Of a stretch of 64,000 nucleotides of DNA, positions 25,161 through 39,389 are shown one piece after another. The notes beneath the pieces are model-generated. The model was not told where the DNA came from. It did not search any database and was given only the letters and a program-made list of their open reading frames with translations. The position numbers were made by a program, and so were the translations under genes. The stretch spans positions 310,001 through 374,000 of the forward strand of contig CAJJDP010000089.1 in assembly GCA_905182995.1 (NCBI GenBank), read 5' to 3'. The DNA comes from Paramecium octaurelia (lineage: Eukaryota > Ciliophora > Oligohymenophorea > Peniculida > Parameciidae). Position 1 is the stretch's first letter; every line of letters starts with the position of its first letter.

Positions 25161-28100
25161 TCATTTAATTTAAACGTTTCTATCTTCTCTTTGCATATTT
25201 AATTATTCCTGCAATAACTAACATTCTTCAACTAAGTGAAACTAAAGCATATTATAAATAACTTACAATCTATTACTGACATGTCTAATGCACATCATCA
25301 TCTTTAATTTAACTAATATTATCAAAAAATGAATCATCTCCGTATAGGATTTCTTGTCTTAATGAAAAGTTCAAAATATTTAAGCTATGTTACTCTGATT
25401 AATCTTAATCCAAGTCATTCAAACTCATTCTCTGAGGCATTCTCTATTTCATCTCTTATATTTATTGTACTAATTTCTTGCATTCCATCTCATAATACAT
25501 TGCTTTTTACTAAAAAATAAATGAATACATTTACTTCTGATTTATCAACAATCTATTAATACTGTTATAAATTGAATTTTGTGTCATCAATGCATTTTTA
25601 TTATTTTTCTGCTTACAATAACTTATTCTACAGTTCCCCGATCTTCTTTCTATATTCATTAACGTTCTATCTTTGTTACTCCGTTAATAATGATTTCATA
25701 GATTGCATAGTCAAATTTACTCTATTATGCAAGAATTCTTGCATAAGTCCATCTAACAATTACGAATAAGCCTCTATTGACTTTATATCCTATTAATTGG
25801 TGCTTTACTTCTTCTATTCACTTTACTTCAATTCCTTAATTTTCACCAGTACATCTCCATCTCCCTCAAATTCATTCTCTATTTTCTTATATTTATCTCT
25901 AACATCAATTAATCCAACTATTTGATTACTGATAACTTATATCTACTTTTCAACATCCTCCTCTTCATCTTCTGTTAATAACTCAGAGTATAATTAAAAT
26001 ATCAATGTTGAATATTGAGATTGTTTGTCTAATAATTCTTAAAATTCATTCTTTATCTATGATAATGCATTTATAACATTCTCTTCACTTACTTCTGAAA
26101 TAGATAACTCCTATTGTAAAATCTAATTAATTTTATTCTATTCCTCATTTTCAAACCTATTCTTCTCTTCCATTTCAAATAGCCTCAATCTATATTCATT
26201 TTCTCTCTTTCTAACTTACTCTATTAGTGCACTATTCTCCTCCTACAATTCACTAAGTCTAATGAATAATTCTTTATTTTGAGATCCGATTTCATTAAAT
26301 TAACTTTCAAATTATTACTTTTGATTTTCTGATTCTAAATCACTATTTTATAACTAAATACTCTTGATTTCTAAATCTTGCTAGATCTTCTCAATGTTAG
26401 TCCTTAATTAATGAATCTTCAAGTTCTATTGCGACTTTTCATCCATTATCAAAGTCAATTCTTCATTTAATTACAATACCTATTGCTGATATTATTCAAT
26501 TAAGATTCCTTATTCTTATAATTATTAATCTTTAGACGACAACTATTCATTTAACTATTGCCAAGTAGTCTATTGATTTTTCAATATTTCCTTCAAGTTT
26601 TCATTCTTTTTTAACAATTCTTCTGTTATTTTTTCTTTTTCCTTTTATACTTATTCTACTATTAATTTCATTTCACTCTATTTAGAGCTTGATTACATTT
26701 AAACTTAATTTAAATTGTTAAGTTTTTCATTATAATCCTATTCTAGTTTCACATATAAAATTTGCTAGTTATTGAGAAGTTCAATCTGATCAGAAATCTG
26801 TTATTCCCGATTTTTTAATAGATTTAATACATTATCTAATTCTTCTTATTTCAACTAATTCTAATTATTTATTGTTTTAACTTATTAATGTAGTCTAGTA
26901 ACTTCATTTTCAAAATCATTTATTTAAACATCTTTGCTGTTATTTATTTCTTGTAAAATTGTAATTTACTTCAATAAATCATCATTTTCAATCTATAATT
27001 TGATAAATTAATTTTTCACAAGTGTTAATTCATTTGAACTAATATCCAATTCTTATTATTTCTTATTGACTAAATCCTTTTATTATGATATAACTTCACT
27101 TAGTTGCAGATTCATTTAACTTTCGAGATCTTTCACTTATGTTTAGAGTTAATTTATGACGAAATTTTATTCGTTTGTCTTTAATTTTAAGTTATTTATA
27201 GTATTTGAGTTTTATTCTTATTGTTAAGATATCTAAGACTATAAATCTTTATTTTAATCTTTATAAAGACTCATTTCTTTGGTAACCAACATTAATTTAC
27301 CATTTAATTCTTCATTATCTAAAACTCTTTCATTTAATAATTTGTCAATCGAATCTATCTCATTTTATTTCTATTCTAATTATTCTTTCAATTTTTATAA
27401 CTCTTGATTTGTTATTTATTCTTATTCAATTAAATTGATTTGATCTTATTCTATTTAGTTTCTTATTTCACTTGTATGCATTAATTATTCATTCAATTTC
27501 CCTATTTCAGATTTATAATTTATTTCAATAGTTCTAATCTTTTCATCCTTCTATTAGAGTAATTCTTTCCATTTTGATTATTCATTTTGAGACTCTTATT
27601 ATAATGTCTCTAACTATTGAATTAGTTGACGATATAAATTTTAATTTGACTATGATTGTAAATAAATATCCTTATTTTTTTAATCTAACTAAGCTATTTT
27701 ATTTTCCAGTGTTTTGATTTAATCTAAAAGTCCTTATTTTTCTTCTTCCCTTATTGAAATTTATGATTGCATTTAGTTTTTAATTTGATTGATTTCTTAT
27801 TGTAAAACTAAATCAAACTTTTCTTAATTAAGCTTGATTTAATTTTAATGCTATTAAGCAGTATTTTAGTATTAATCTCTTTAATTTTGAAGTTATTCCT
27901 GTAATTCTTATATCTATTTATGGAATTCCAATATTTTAGATTCTTTTTCTTAAATATTTTAGTCTTGAACCAAATGTAATTAATTTTGTATTTACTTCAA
28001 TTCAATTTGATATTACTACTAGTCAATCTATAATTAAGATTGCAAATCTTGAATAGTTTTAGAATTTTGTTCAATCGTATTATTAAGTTATGTAGATTCA

Positions 28101-30974
28101 ATTCTCAATTATGTTATTTCACTTTCAGTCGAATTTAAAGTTTGAGATAATTATTCAATAGTGATCTTATTTTCAGCAAGCTTTTTTTCAGTTGCTTCAA
28201 GATTAGATTTCAATTAATTTATGAGATTTATTTGATCTTAAATGGTTTTACCTAATTCTGATTGGTTTTATTTATTTACTATATCTTGTTGTTCTATTTA
28301 TTTTTTGAATTTGTAACATTCTTGTTATGTATCATGATGTAATAATTATTAATTTTAGATTAGTTCTTATTGATCAAGTACAACTTACTTGGTCTAATTT
28401 AATTCTAATGCTAATAATTCATACTATTCTTTCATTGATTACATTGATTCGCTATTATTTTATAATAATGCTTCATTCTCTAAATTGACTTTCTGTAACT
28501 AAGCCTATGATTCATGTAATAGTTTTTTCTATTCGCAAATGATCATTTAGTTTTATTCATTGAGTCTTTCAAAAGATTACAATTTCTATTATAGCATTTC
28601 TTAAGATTATTTTTATTAATCCTGCAATGTCTTGACTTATTTTTAATGGTCATTAGTTTATTTTAGTAATTCTTTTTTAAGTTTAGTAATAGTGTCATCT
28701 TAGTTTCTTCTTTCATTTTCAGCTTATTAATACTTTTCAGATAGATCTTTAATTTCAGCCAACTACCTTTCAGATAATTTAATGAATTCATTTATTTTTT
28801 ATTCATATTATTCTTAATTCTTCTAAAGATCTTTTTTCATTAATTTAATTGTATCTTAATCTTATTATTATTGAGAATAGAATTCTACATTTTATGATTA
28901 AATTGCTTTATATTCTTCTTCCAAAGCAGAATGTTCAATCTCCTTATTTTATATAACTTCTTATAATTTCTTAACCTTATCTTAGTATACTAAACTATCT
29001 TTAGTAATTTTATCTTTGATAATCTATTCAGCTTCTTTCAACAATTATATTTGATTATCAGATTGTTCTATTTGACTATGAAGATCGATTATTAATTGAT
29101 GTAATCGTGTAATTTCAGATTTATTCTATTCAATAACAGTTAATAAATTTTCTTCCGACTGGGATGATTTTGACTAGTTTTATAAAATAATTTAATTTAA
29201 TCTCTCAATTTCTTTTTTAAATTAGTTTATTTATATTTATTGTTCATTATAGGTCAATTTAAGTTCTTAAGATTTAGTTATATCTTCTTTTAGTTTCTTG
29301 GTTTATTCATTCAGACTTAATATTTCTTGTTATTTATTTTATAATGCTGTAACACTTATTTAAGTTTATCTATTAAATTCTGCTTATAAGTTTTCATTCT
29401 TCTGTAATAAATCCTTATTTGTATTAGAAAGTTGATCATAAAGTTCTTTATAATTTTTGAGCTGCAATTCGTAATTTGAAAATTCTAATTTAAATTTATT
29501 TTGTAGTTCTTCGATCTATTGTTTGGCTTTGATATGAGTATTATTTAATTCTTTGTTAATTAATAATATTTCTTCAGATTGATTGAACAATCTTTCATTA
29601 ATGGCATCCAACAGTCCCTTGAAATCATTTTGTTTATGAACTATTTTATTATTTTGAATGATTTCCTTTAATCTCATTACTAGAGTTTCTTAAAATTATT
29701 AAAATTCATATTATTCAGATTCTCTTTAATTTATTATTTCTTAAATTTCCCCTAATTATTTAAGCCATTTTGCTATACTATCACCGATAACACCTTAAAA
29801 TTGATAAGCATCCTGGAATTTTTATGCTGAATAGTGACCAATCTTATTTAAATATTAATAATAAGATTTAATGTTGGTTTCTAATTCAGAAATAGCTTAT
29901 CGAAGTGTAGAGATCTATTTTTGGCAAGTTAAATCAATTTCTAAAAACTTTTTCCATAGATCTTGATTATTCTCACAGATTTGAGCAGAATATTTGAGAA
30001 TCTCTTCCTTCTATTCACACATAAGCTTAAAGGATTCTTTGTAATAGAGATGAGTAGTTACTTAATGAATTTTAGATGAGATTGTTCTTTTCAATTTCGA
30101 CATCTGTATTCAAACTGTTGTTCTTTGATAGATTTTCAATAGCTTCATAATTCTTAAGATCTATATCCTTAATTAATGATAATAACATGGGTTCATAAGT
30201 ATCTGGTATATTTTCTTTGTTTTTAGGATAAGTTCCATTTAAGATTTCATTTAATTCATTCTTTTTGGAGAAAGAGGTTTTGGCACTTTTCTTGCCTGAT
30301 TTATACAATTCCAGTTCCTTCTCACTCTTGTCTAATAACTAATACAATTTCTTGATACAAACTTTTCTACTCTAAAAATAATATTATTCTAATTTAATTA
30401 CTTCTGCCTTTTTTTCCGCCTTCTACAATTGCATCTTTAGTTATGCCAGATTGGATAGAGATTGTGAATTAATGTTATCGCTAACTCTTTTTCTTAAGGT
30501 GTCATTTTCTTACTTGATCTTTTCTAATTACACAGCTAATGAATCTGCAGATTCTAAGACATCCTACTAATCGATGAAAATAATTACCAATCTCATTTCC
30601 ACTTATGTTCTAATTTACATATAGGTTCGAATGATCTTATCATCAGTGTTATTTTCAATTGCATTATTTGCTGCTCTAATTAAATTAAAAATTAAGCCAG
30701 GTTCCCTTGGAGATTATAATTTTAACTAAGGTGAAAGGGGTAGCTTTTTTTAGCTTCCTGGTGATGATATACTCATCAGATCTACTTTCTTTTATTCGCA
30801 TTATTTAAATTTATATTTTTCTCTACTTTGACTCTATTATCTAGGTCTTTGTCCAATTTATAAAGATGACCTTGCAGTTAATTCATAAACTGAAAGAAGA
30901 AGATCTGCATTATTTTAATTGTTATTTCGCCTAATTTATTCAGTGGTTTACCTTTACTCAAGAGTTCGTTGCAT
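25161..30974 (-). CDS. Giant coiled-coil protein (about 1,912 residues)
   Basis: Start ATG 30974, stop TGA 25161-25163, and only three introns (30037-30061; 25510-25534; one of 25 nt near 25245-25269). About 4.5 kb stays open in one frame with TAA/TAG as Gln. A short Ser/Pro/Arg-rich N-terminus (MSISSPGSQKKLPLSP inside) precedes almost uninterrupted heptad-like sequence rich in Leu, Ile, Lys, Glu, Gln and Asn. No motor, GRIP or kinase domain was seen. Such proteins serve as rods or tethers at basal bodies, cortex, Golgi or nuclear envelope; location cannot be told from the sequence. An inner ATG at 30776 is in the same frame and could be an alternative start. The first intron ends in AAG. Confidence 0.88.
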
Positions 30975-31069
30975 TTTATGTTTTGAATTCAAAAATATTA
31001 ATTATACACAATACTTGTTAAAATAAAAATTAACTATATTTGTTTGAATATTCAATGAAAATGTAAAAG

Positions 31070-31933
31070 TCATCTGATGAACTATTAAAAATACTTCTAT
31101 TTCTCCTATCCCTATAATTCAGCCATGAATTCATCGAACTGTTCTACTTTCTATAATAAAGTCTCTTCATCTATTTCACTTTCTTAAGATTTCTTATACA
31201 TCTCTTATATCTCTTAAGCTAAAGTGCAATTTTTTATGAATTTTTCTAGTTTCTCTTAATATTTGTTCCTATAAAAGGCATCTTTATTCTTATTATTAGC
31301 TTTCAAAGAAATAGCAATAAACTTCAAAACTGTTTCTTTGCAAGATAAAGTTGGATATTTGGGTTTTTAATATCCTAATTGAGCCAAAACTCTAATGATG
31401 ATATTCTTTAGATGTAATTCTAGATATGATGTGCAATCTCCTCTTTTCGCAACCTTCTTTGCAATATTCTAACATATTTATCTATATTTATTATACCTTG
31501 ACAGATTATAATTCTCCCAATTACATTTTATCAGGTAATCTGGCATGCTTGTATCTCTAAGGATTCATTTCAAATAATTGCATATTATGTGCATTAGCAA
31601 ATATCAATTGTTAATTCTTGTGGACAATCACCAAGTTACTTTGACCCTTAACTAAATTGTTATTAATCAATTCAACTGGGCAATGACCTTAATGCATTAA
31701 TCATAATATAATACCCTTATATTCTGGATATGGATCGAATTTATCTCCAACAGTTAGTTATCTTGGTATCTTATATTTTTCAATTGAGTTATTGCAATAA
31801 TGAGTAGGATTTTTGATAAAATCTTATTCAGTATCTTCACTTGATACAAAGAATAATTGATCATCGTAAAATAATAGATATGGACTTCTTAACTAACTGG
31901 CCACGTAATTCTTTTTTGCTTTTATTAACACAG
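31070..31933 (-). pseudogene. Truncated duplicate of AK9-like gene 3' end
   Basis: Carries the last ~280 codons and TGA (31070-31072) of the adenylate kinase-like gene whose full version ends at 32406. It is cut at the N (31934) within the segment that reads NYCPVLIKAKKNYVA in the full copy. Same intron and protein as the full copy, so it is regarded as an assembly duplicate. Confidence 0.8.
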
Positions 31934-31934
31934 N

Positions 31935-32310
31935 CCACTTATGTTCTAATTTACATATAGGTTCGAATGATCTTATCATCAGTGTTATTTTCAATTGCAT
32001 TATTTGCTGCTCTAATTAAATTAAAAATTAAGCCAGGTTCCCTTGGAGATTATAATTTTAACTAAGGTGAAAGGGGTAGCTTTTTTTAGCTTCCTGGTGA
32101 TGATATACTCATCAGATCTACTTTCTTTTATTCGCATTATTTAAATTTATATTTTTCTCTACTTTGACTCTATTATCTAGGTCTTTGTCCAATTTATAAA
32201 GATGACCTTGCAGTTAATTCATAAACTGAAAGAAGAAGATCTGCATTATTTTAATTGTTATTTCGCCTAATTTATTCAGTGGTTTACCTTTACTCAAGAG
32301 TTCGTTGCAT
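31935..32310 (-). pseudogene. Truncated duplicate of giant coiled-coil gene 5' end
   Basis: Copy of the start region of the coiled-coil gene (ATG equivalent at 32310, inner ATG at 32112), cut at the N at 31934 after about 125 codons. It would encode only the Ser/Pro-rich N-terminus. It is regarded as an assembly duplicate. Confidence 0.8.
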
Positions 32311-32405
32311 TTTATGTTTTGAATTCAAAAATATTAATTATACACAATACTTGTTAAAATAAAAATTAACTATATTTGTTTGAATATTCAATGAAAATGT
32401 AAAAA

Positions 32406-35400
32406 TCATCTGATGAACTATTAAAAATACTTCTATTTCTCCTATCCCTATAATTCAGCCATGAATTCATCGAACTGTTCTACTTTCTATAATAAAGTCT
32501 CTTCATCTATTTCACTTTCTTAAGATTTCTTATACATCTCTTATATCTCTTAAGCTAAAGTGCAATTTTTTATGAATTTTTCTAGTTTCTCTTAATATTT
32601 GTTCCTATAAAAGGCATCTTTATTCTTATTATTAGCTTTCAAAGAAATAGCAATAAACTTCAAAACTGTTTCTTTGCAAGATAAAGTTGGATATTTGGGT
32701 TTTTAATATCCTAATTGAGCCAAAACTCTAATGATGATATTCTTTAGATGTAATTCTAGATATGATGTGCAATCTCCTCTTTTCGCAACCTTCTTTGCAA
32801 TATTCTAACATATTTATCTATATTTATTATACCTTGACAGATTATAATTCTCCCAATTACATTTTATCAGGTAATCTGGCATGCTTGTATCTCTAAGGAT
32901 TCATTTCAAATAATTGCATATTATGTGCATTAGCAAATATCAATTGTTAATTCTTGTGGACAATCACCAAGTTACTTTGACCCTTAACTAAATTGTTATT
33001 AATCAATTCAACTGGGCAATGACCTTAATGCATTAATCATAATATAATACCCTTATATTCTGGATATGGATCGAATTTATCTCCAACAGTTAGTTATCTT
33101 GGTATCTTATATTTTTCAATTGAGTTATTGCAATAATGAGTAGGATTTTTGATAAAATCTTATTCAGTATCTTCACTTGATACAAAGAATAATTGATCAT
33201 CGTAAAATAATAGATATGGACTTCTTAACTAACTGGCCACGTAATTCTTTTTTGCTTTTATTAACACAGGACAATAATTATACAAGGGACTTAACTTTTG
33301 AATGATTTATTCTTCAGTCAAAGTTAAAGAACTTACTCTTACTGGTTCCTATGTAATTAATGCTCTTGCCACTAAAGCTCGAGAATATAAATTCTCTTAT
33401 ATGTATTTAGTGCATAATGAGATCATACCCCAGCTTGATACTTATCCAACCTACAGATATCTCACATTATTGAAATGTTATGAATAATACGCTGATAATA
33501 ATGAGGTTTAATTTGCCTATAATCTTTAATGGACTACATGGTCAATACCTCCAAATTTAGGATTTAATTTACGAATTACGTATTCATCATCCTTATCACA
33601 AACAAATACTACTGTTGGAATAATACCTGCCTTTGATAATGCCAAAGCTTCATCAATGGTTCTTGGATACCCATCTAATATGTATCCTTAATTGTATATA
33701 TCAACCAATTGAATTCTCTTTTGAATAATTTAAATGATAGATTATGTATCAACCTCTTTGCCTTCTTTCAATTGATTTTTGATTTTTACTGCCAATAAAT
33801 CTGTTTAATTAGTTACGAATTCAGCCAACAAATGAGATACTTTGACTCTAGCTAATTTAAGTCTTTCACTTAACAATCTAACTATCTCAGTTTTTCCTGA
33901 CTTTACTTTTCCTAAAATGAATATAGTGGGCTTGATTTAAATATCATTAGGAACTGTAGGTTTATAAAAGTATTTGTATGGTCTTTAGCATACCAATTCC
34001 CTTTAATCCTCACTATCAAGATAGTAAATTCTATTTCTATATAAAACTGGATAATCTCTGCAATGAGGAACATTTTATAAGGTAATGGCATTCCTATTTC
34101 CATATTTAGATTATTTATGAGTGTATAATTTTTCATAGATATCTAGTTTATTTAATTTGAAGTTGGTTGGATCTGGGTATAAATTTAATTTTTAACATTG
34201 TTCTTTTTCTAACATATTTTCTCTGTATTCTCTATCCATAACATTTTCTAATTATGATGTGATTCTTTCTGTGACATTCTCTATAGTAGTATCAGTACTG
34301 AGGATTACCGCATTGATTTTTAATTCTTCAAATTATCTTTATAATTCTTCAATTTTGGCCATATCTGCTTCATGTTACTACAATAATTTATCTTTCTATT
34401 CTTTTAACATTTCATCTAACTTGGGTGCTTCTGGATCCTCTTCTTCACCTTGAGGGGCTTCCAGAGATGGTAACTCTTCGGCTCCTTCTTCAATAGCCTT
34501 ATTTCTTGCCTCCACTCTTTCCTAATACCTCTTCTGTCTCAACTCTTCCATTTTCATCTAATATTCATCCTCTATAACCTTAGAATTAAAGTTTCGTTTA
34601 ATGAAGTTTTCAGGTTCTATTTTTAATAAGATCACATATTCAGGTAATTTTTTGGCTTCAACCAATAAATCAACAATTGGAGTTGAAACACTCTCTTCTG
34701 AAACATCAAAGAAATTAGCATTAATAATTACACCTGCACAGTCTAAAATTTTATTTAATACTTCGATTTCATGAGCCTTGCGATCGAAATCGGCAGGATC
34801 TTCAGTGATTTCAGCATCTGGAATTTCTTTTCCATCAGCATCCAATTCCTTTGGTTTAAATCCTTTTAAGTAATATCTATTCAATTATCTATTCTTTTTA
34901 TTAATTTCTAAATTTTAAATCAAATTCGTTTTCAAATCTAAAACTGGTAACTTATATAATCTATTCAATATTTTCAATTGAGTACGCAAACCACTTCCTC
35001 TTACACCAACGAACATAATTCTTGGTTATGGTATTGCTATTTTTGATGGAACATACAATTAGACATTATCTTTAAATATTTATTATTCTTTTTCTCCATA
35101 AAACCTATAAACTCTTCCCCTTACTAAAGCAATAAACTCTTCTTTCCCTGGTACTAACCAATTGGTTTTCTATAATGTAACAGGACAATAATTAGCATAA
35201 TCGCCATAAGGAATAGGTTCTTCACCTTCTTAGACATCTGCAGGTGCTCTCACTAAGCTTTCATCATCAGCTCGAATGTAAAATGGATCCAAAGCCAAAC
35301 GTACTCTAGACCAAACTTCCTCCCTTGTCCCATCAATAGGAATTTCTTTAACATTTTCCTCTTAATAAGCCTCTTTTAATAATGCAGATAAGGCATTTAC

Positions 35401-38400
35401 TTAAGTTAATTCCTATTCAATTAAAAGGTCAGGATTTCGTTATAATAATAATTATCCTGCTTCTTCTGATCTATCTTAAAGCATTAGTATCTTATCTATT
35501 TTTATTCCCCATAGATTCAATTAATCAATTTATTCTTATGATTATGGGTATCCAATGATAACAATCCCTTTTGGTTTTGATGTTTCAGGGACTTTTAATT
35601 CGCTATCCAATAATGGTATGATTTCTTTAGTTGGTACATCTTCAGGAGGTGGAGTGACTGGTTTAACATTCTCTTCCACAACTTCGACTACTTCTTCCTT
35701 CTTCTTCTTTGCTTATTACTTTTTAGCTTCTTTCTTTTTCTTTTCTTCATCTTCTTCAGGTGGTTATTCTTCCTCCTCCTTCTTTGGTTCTCCCCACCCT
35801 GGAGGTTTTCTTTGTAATGGTATATTTAAATAATTTAACACCATAGGTAATACATCCTTAATAGCATTTCCTTTATAGAATTCCTTCCATTCAGCTTCTG
35901 TTAGATGAATATCATTAACTCTTGGATCAAATGTTGATGCTAAATGTTTAGTTCTTTCTTGTTAAGCCTAAACCTTCTTTCTCACTATATCCTCAACATC
36001 AACTAATGTCCATCCATAATACTCTGCTAATTAACTAGCAACAGTATTCTTGCCAGAACACTTAGGGCCTTAAACTGATACAATATAAGTTTTTGGCAGT
36101 TATGGAGGTTTACTTAAATATTTTCTAGGATAATTGATAAATCTATTTTAATTTTCTTCATTATCAAACAAAAACACTCTACCTGCATATTCACAAGCAA
36201 ATTCTGCCTTACCAGGTATAATCTTATCTTTTAATACTAATTCAACTGCATCAACTTATTACCATTAGGACCACATTCTATAAACTTTCTCATCTGTTAA
36301 ATTTAATCCTAACAAGTCCTTTTCTGAACCACCCTCTAATTTAATAGCTAGAGGCCTTAAAGGTTACCCTTTTAAAATTTAGGCAGATGCGCGATCCACT
36401 AATTATTATGTTGTCAAACCAGCAGATTGAAGCGTAATAATATATTAATCTGGTAAATGATCATATAATGATTATAATTTCTCCTATGACTTTTAAAAAC
36501 TTCGTAGTGATTCTACTAAAAATTCTTAATCTAAAGGTCTATAAAATAGATCTTTCTCTGGTATAATAGGTGGTTTTTCCTCCTCATCTGGATTGTCTCC
36601 TTAATCTTCTTCTTCATCTGGATCATTTGGATCTTTATATTTTATCTTAGGTCTCTTTTATTCTTCTCTATCATATTACGAAGATGCCACTAAATCATCT
36701 TGTTTTTCCATTATCCTAGCAGCAAAATGCAATACATCTTCATCTGATTATTCTAAATTAACAACATGTGTGAAATATCTACACCCTATTTTTGGTAAAA
36801 TCATTTTGTTTGATAGTATTGAATTCACCCAAAATTAATTCTCCAAAGGTAGATCCAATATATAACCTTTATTTTTAGGTAAATCCTGTTATAATTCAAC
36901 ATTAAATAACTATTCTAACTGTTCTTGAGTCAATTCTCTTCCAAATTTTAATGAATCAATTACTTCTCTCTCCAAAGGATTCAAAAATTCTTTTGGATTC
37001 CCCTCCTCATCCATTTATGGATTATTTTCATTTTCTGCTACTTTGGCATAAATTCTTTGAATTCCCTTTTCCAAATCTAGGTATTCTAAATCAAGTTATT
37101 TAGCCAATGCCTTAGCAAATGTGCTTCTACCACTTCTAGGTTTCCCAATCAAGAATATTTAAGGAGGTGCTTGATTTGCATATTCAATTACATCATCTTC
37201 GTAAGGATTCTTGCTATCAATTGGTAATTATCCTTTTGGAGATATGAATTTACTCAGATATGACTAAAAAGATGGTAATTAAATATTTGATTATTGCTGT
37301 TCAATAATTTCTAAAGCAGACTACAATTATTATGAATCCTTTGTTTGATTTAAATCACCTAAAAAGGTTCGGAGAATTTAGGGAATATTTTTTGGTTATC
37401 TTTTATCAGGATTTGATGACTTTGAAATATCAAAGGTTTATAATTGAGAAGTTAACAATTATCTTTTCGCTGAGACAATCTTTCTCTCCCATTTCTTATT
37501 TACTTTGTTTATTTAATCAATTCTGTAATCTTCCTCTGTAAAGAATTCACTTTTGATATTGATGAATAATGGTTTTTCTTCCTAACTTTTTAATGGAAAT
37601 TAAGACCACTATATTTCTCTAGCTATCAATTTACTTAATTTATAAAATTGAGAATGAAATCCATAAGAATCGTCATTCTACTCTATTATATATTGCAATC
37701 CTATCTCTGGAACTAGTTGACTGTTAGGTAATGTCAATAAAAATGTTTCAGTAACATTACCAATCAGTTTTATTTCCTTAGCAAATGCATATGAAGCAGA
37801 CGTATAATGTTGATATTCAGATTGCTAGCACTTATTATTTATCAAAGTAAATATCATGCATTCACAACTCAATCCAATAGGAATAATTTCATTAAGAGGT
37901 GCCAATCTATATTTGATTATTCTACTTGGAATCACATTAGCACTCTATAATTATTCTTCATTATAGATGTACTATTCTGTATAATAGATTGGGAAGTAGG
38001 ACTTTTTGGATTCACTTTTCAAACTCTATTCAACTCTGTCGGAATTATGTATTTTTACAAGAATATGATAATCTACATCTTACGTTGTATTGTCTAATAA
38101 TCATAAGAGCCAAATACCTATTACATCTATCAACTAACGACGATAAATACGAGCATGAATTGTTTTCAAAAGGTAAATGGCAGAACTCAAATCAGGTTGA
38201 ATAATCAGTTAAAACAACAATTAAGTTATTGCATCTACAAACACATGATAACCCAAGTATTCAGGAAGATTTGGATCCAAATCTGTCATCGATTCTAAAT
38301 ACTATTATGATAACTGTTTCAGACTTTCATCTGGTAAACATATTAGACACTTCATTATTGCTGTAATCACCTATGATAACAATAGAAATTTACCTCTAAC

Positions 38401-38592
38401 AACTCAGTTGCCAATACTTTTCCTTATGGATTCTTTCCAATCTAATCCCAATATTTTAGCAAATTCTTTTGATATTCCAAATTTTGAGATAAGCTCACAA
38501 TAAATTTCAAACTCAAATTATCTCCTCTCTATAGTCGATCTGCATTTTATAACAATCAAACATTTACTTTTGTAGAAGAGTGGATTTTACAT
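32406..38592 (-). CDS. AK9-like multidomain nucleoside monophosphate kinase
   Basis: Start ATG 38592, stop TGA 32406-32408; introns include 38540-38567, 38371-38393, 38094-38117 and one of about 26 nt in the 3' part. About 2,000 residues. After an N-terminal region of some 400 residues without P-loop come four adenylate-kinase-like modules, each with a P-loop: GKPRSGRST (about 37121-37150), GPKCSGKNT (about 36045-36075), GVRGSGLRT (about 35000-35030) and GKVKSGKTE (about 33880-33910). The last module has a DGYPRT-type segment (ILDGYPRTIDEA). Between modules lie YCPV-type segments typical of AK9 (AKD1), and an acidic linker (DPNDPDEEED). AK9 phosphorylates AMP/CMP and is linked to cilia and flagella. 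P-loop 3 lacks the invariant Lys (GSGLRT), so that module may be inactive. Confidence 0.88.
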
Positions 38593-39389
38593 ATTATTTT
38601 TTATTAATTTAATATTTATAAGGGCGAAGGCTAATCAAAAGCTTAAAAATTTCATCAAAACATTAACCACCAACAATTACCCTATAAGTAAACTCTAGAA
38701 TTATGTGATTAATTCTTAATTAGCAAAACCAATTATGACCTATTTGGAATAACTATTTTATCATGTAAGCCTGATATCTAAAATATTTTTATTATTTTTC
38801 TTGAATGATCTATGAATTACTCATTATACTTTAAACTCAACATGAATTATATCAAAAAGTCTAAATATTTAACAATAATGGTAAATTTTATCACTTCAAA
38901 TATGAGGTGAATAACCTGAAATATTGATCATGTATTTGGATCTCAACCTAAGATAATTAAGAAAGTGACTATTGGGTATCTATCTGCTTATGTTTTTACA
39001 GATTCTCCCAAATAGTTCTATAAGTTAAAATGAAAATAATTTAGGTTATAGATTAGAGTATCAATAATTTATATAATTTTAAAAAGATGATTGCAATATA
39101 AGGAATAACTTACTAAAAATGAATTACAATAAAATATTTTTTAAATAATCTTTCAAAAGTTCTTTTATTATTCATTTTTCTTGAGAAGTTTTCTTCTAAT
39201 AAATTTCATGATTAAAAAATTATTTCAAAATTATAAAATTTAGTGATATGCTATCTTTATATTATATTTTATCAATACTTAGAGATGTTTTCATTTAGAA
39301 ATTTTAATCTCACTTTAACATTTTGAAATAACTTCCTAAAGATTGAACAATTAATTTATATGTCTTTTAGTATTATTAATAATTTCATA
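38593..39389. other. AT-rich interval without a convincing gene
   Basis: About 800 bp between the AK9-like and TPR genes. A short stretch near 38690-39010 on the + strand has hydrophobic codon runs (LFYHVSLISKIFLLFFLND) but TGA codons interrupt it soon after. No RNA gene or conserved box was seen. Confidence 0.5.

Larger units (their letters stand above)
30599..33269. repeat. Direct duplication of 1,335 bp separated by one N (probable assembly overlap)
   Basis: Bases 30599-31933 and 31935-33269 match at an offset of 1,336 with a single N at 31934. One difference was seen: G at 31069 against A at 32405, just 3' of the stop codon of the AK9-like gene. The duplicated block spans the 5' end of the giant coiled-coil gene, the intergenic spacer and the 3' end of the AK9-like gene. 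The near-identity and the N at the joint point to two unmerged contigs, perhaps from different alleles. Confidence 0.9.

Noticed and set aside
30599..33269. True tandem gene duplication
   Set aside because: The copies meet at a lone N and cut two different genes at arbitrary points, as expected of unmerged contigs.
35555..35833. Ser/Phe-rich + strand frame
   Set aside because: It is the antisense of an acidic Glu/Lys-rich linker in the AK9-like gene.
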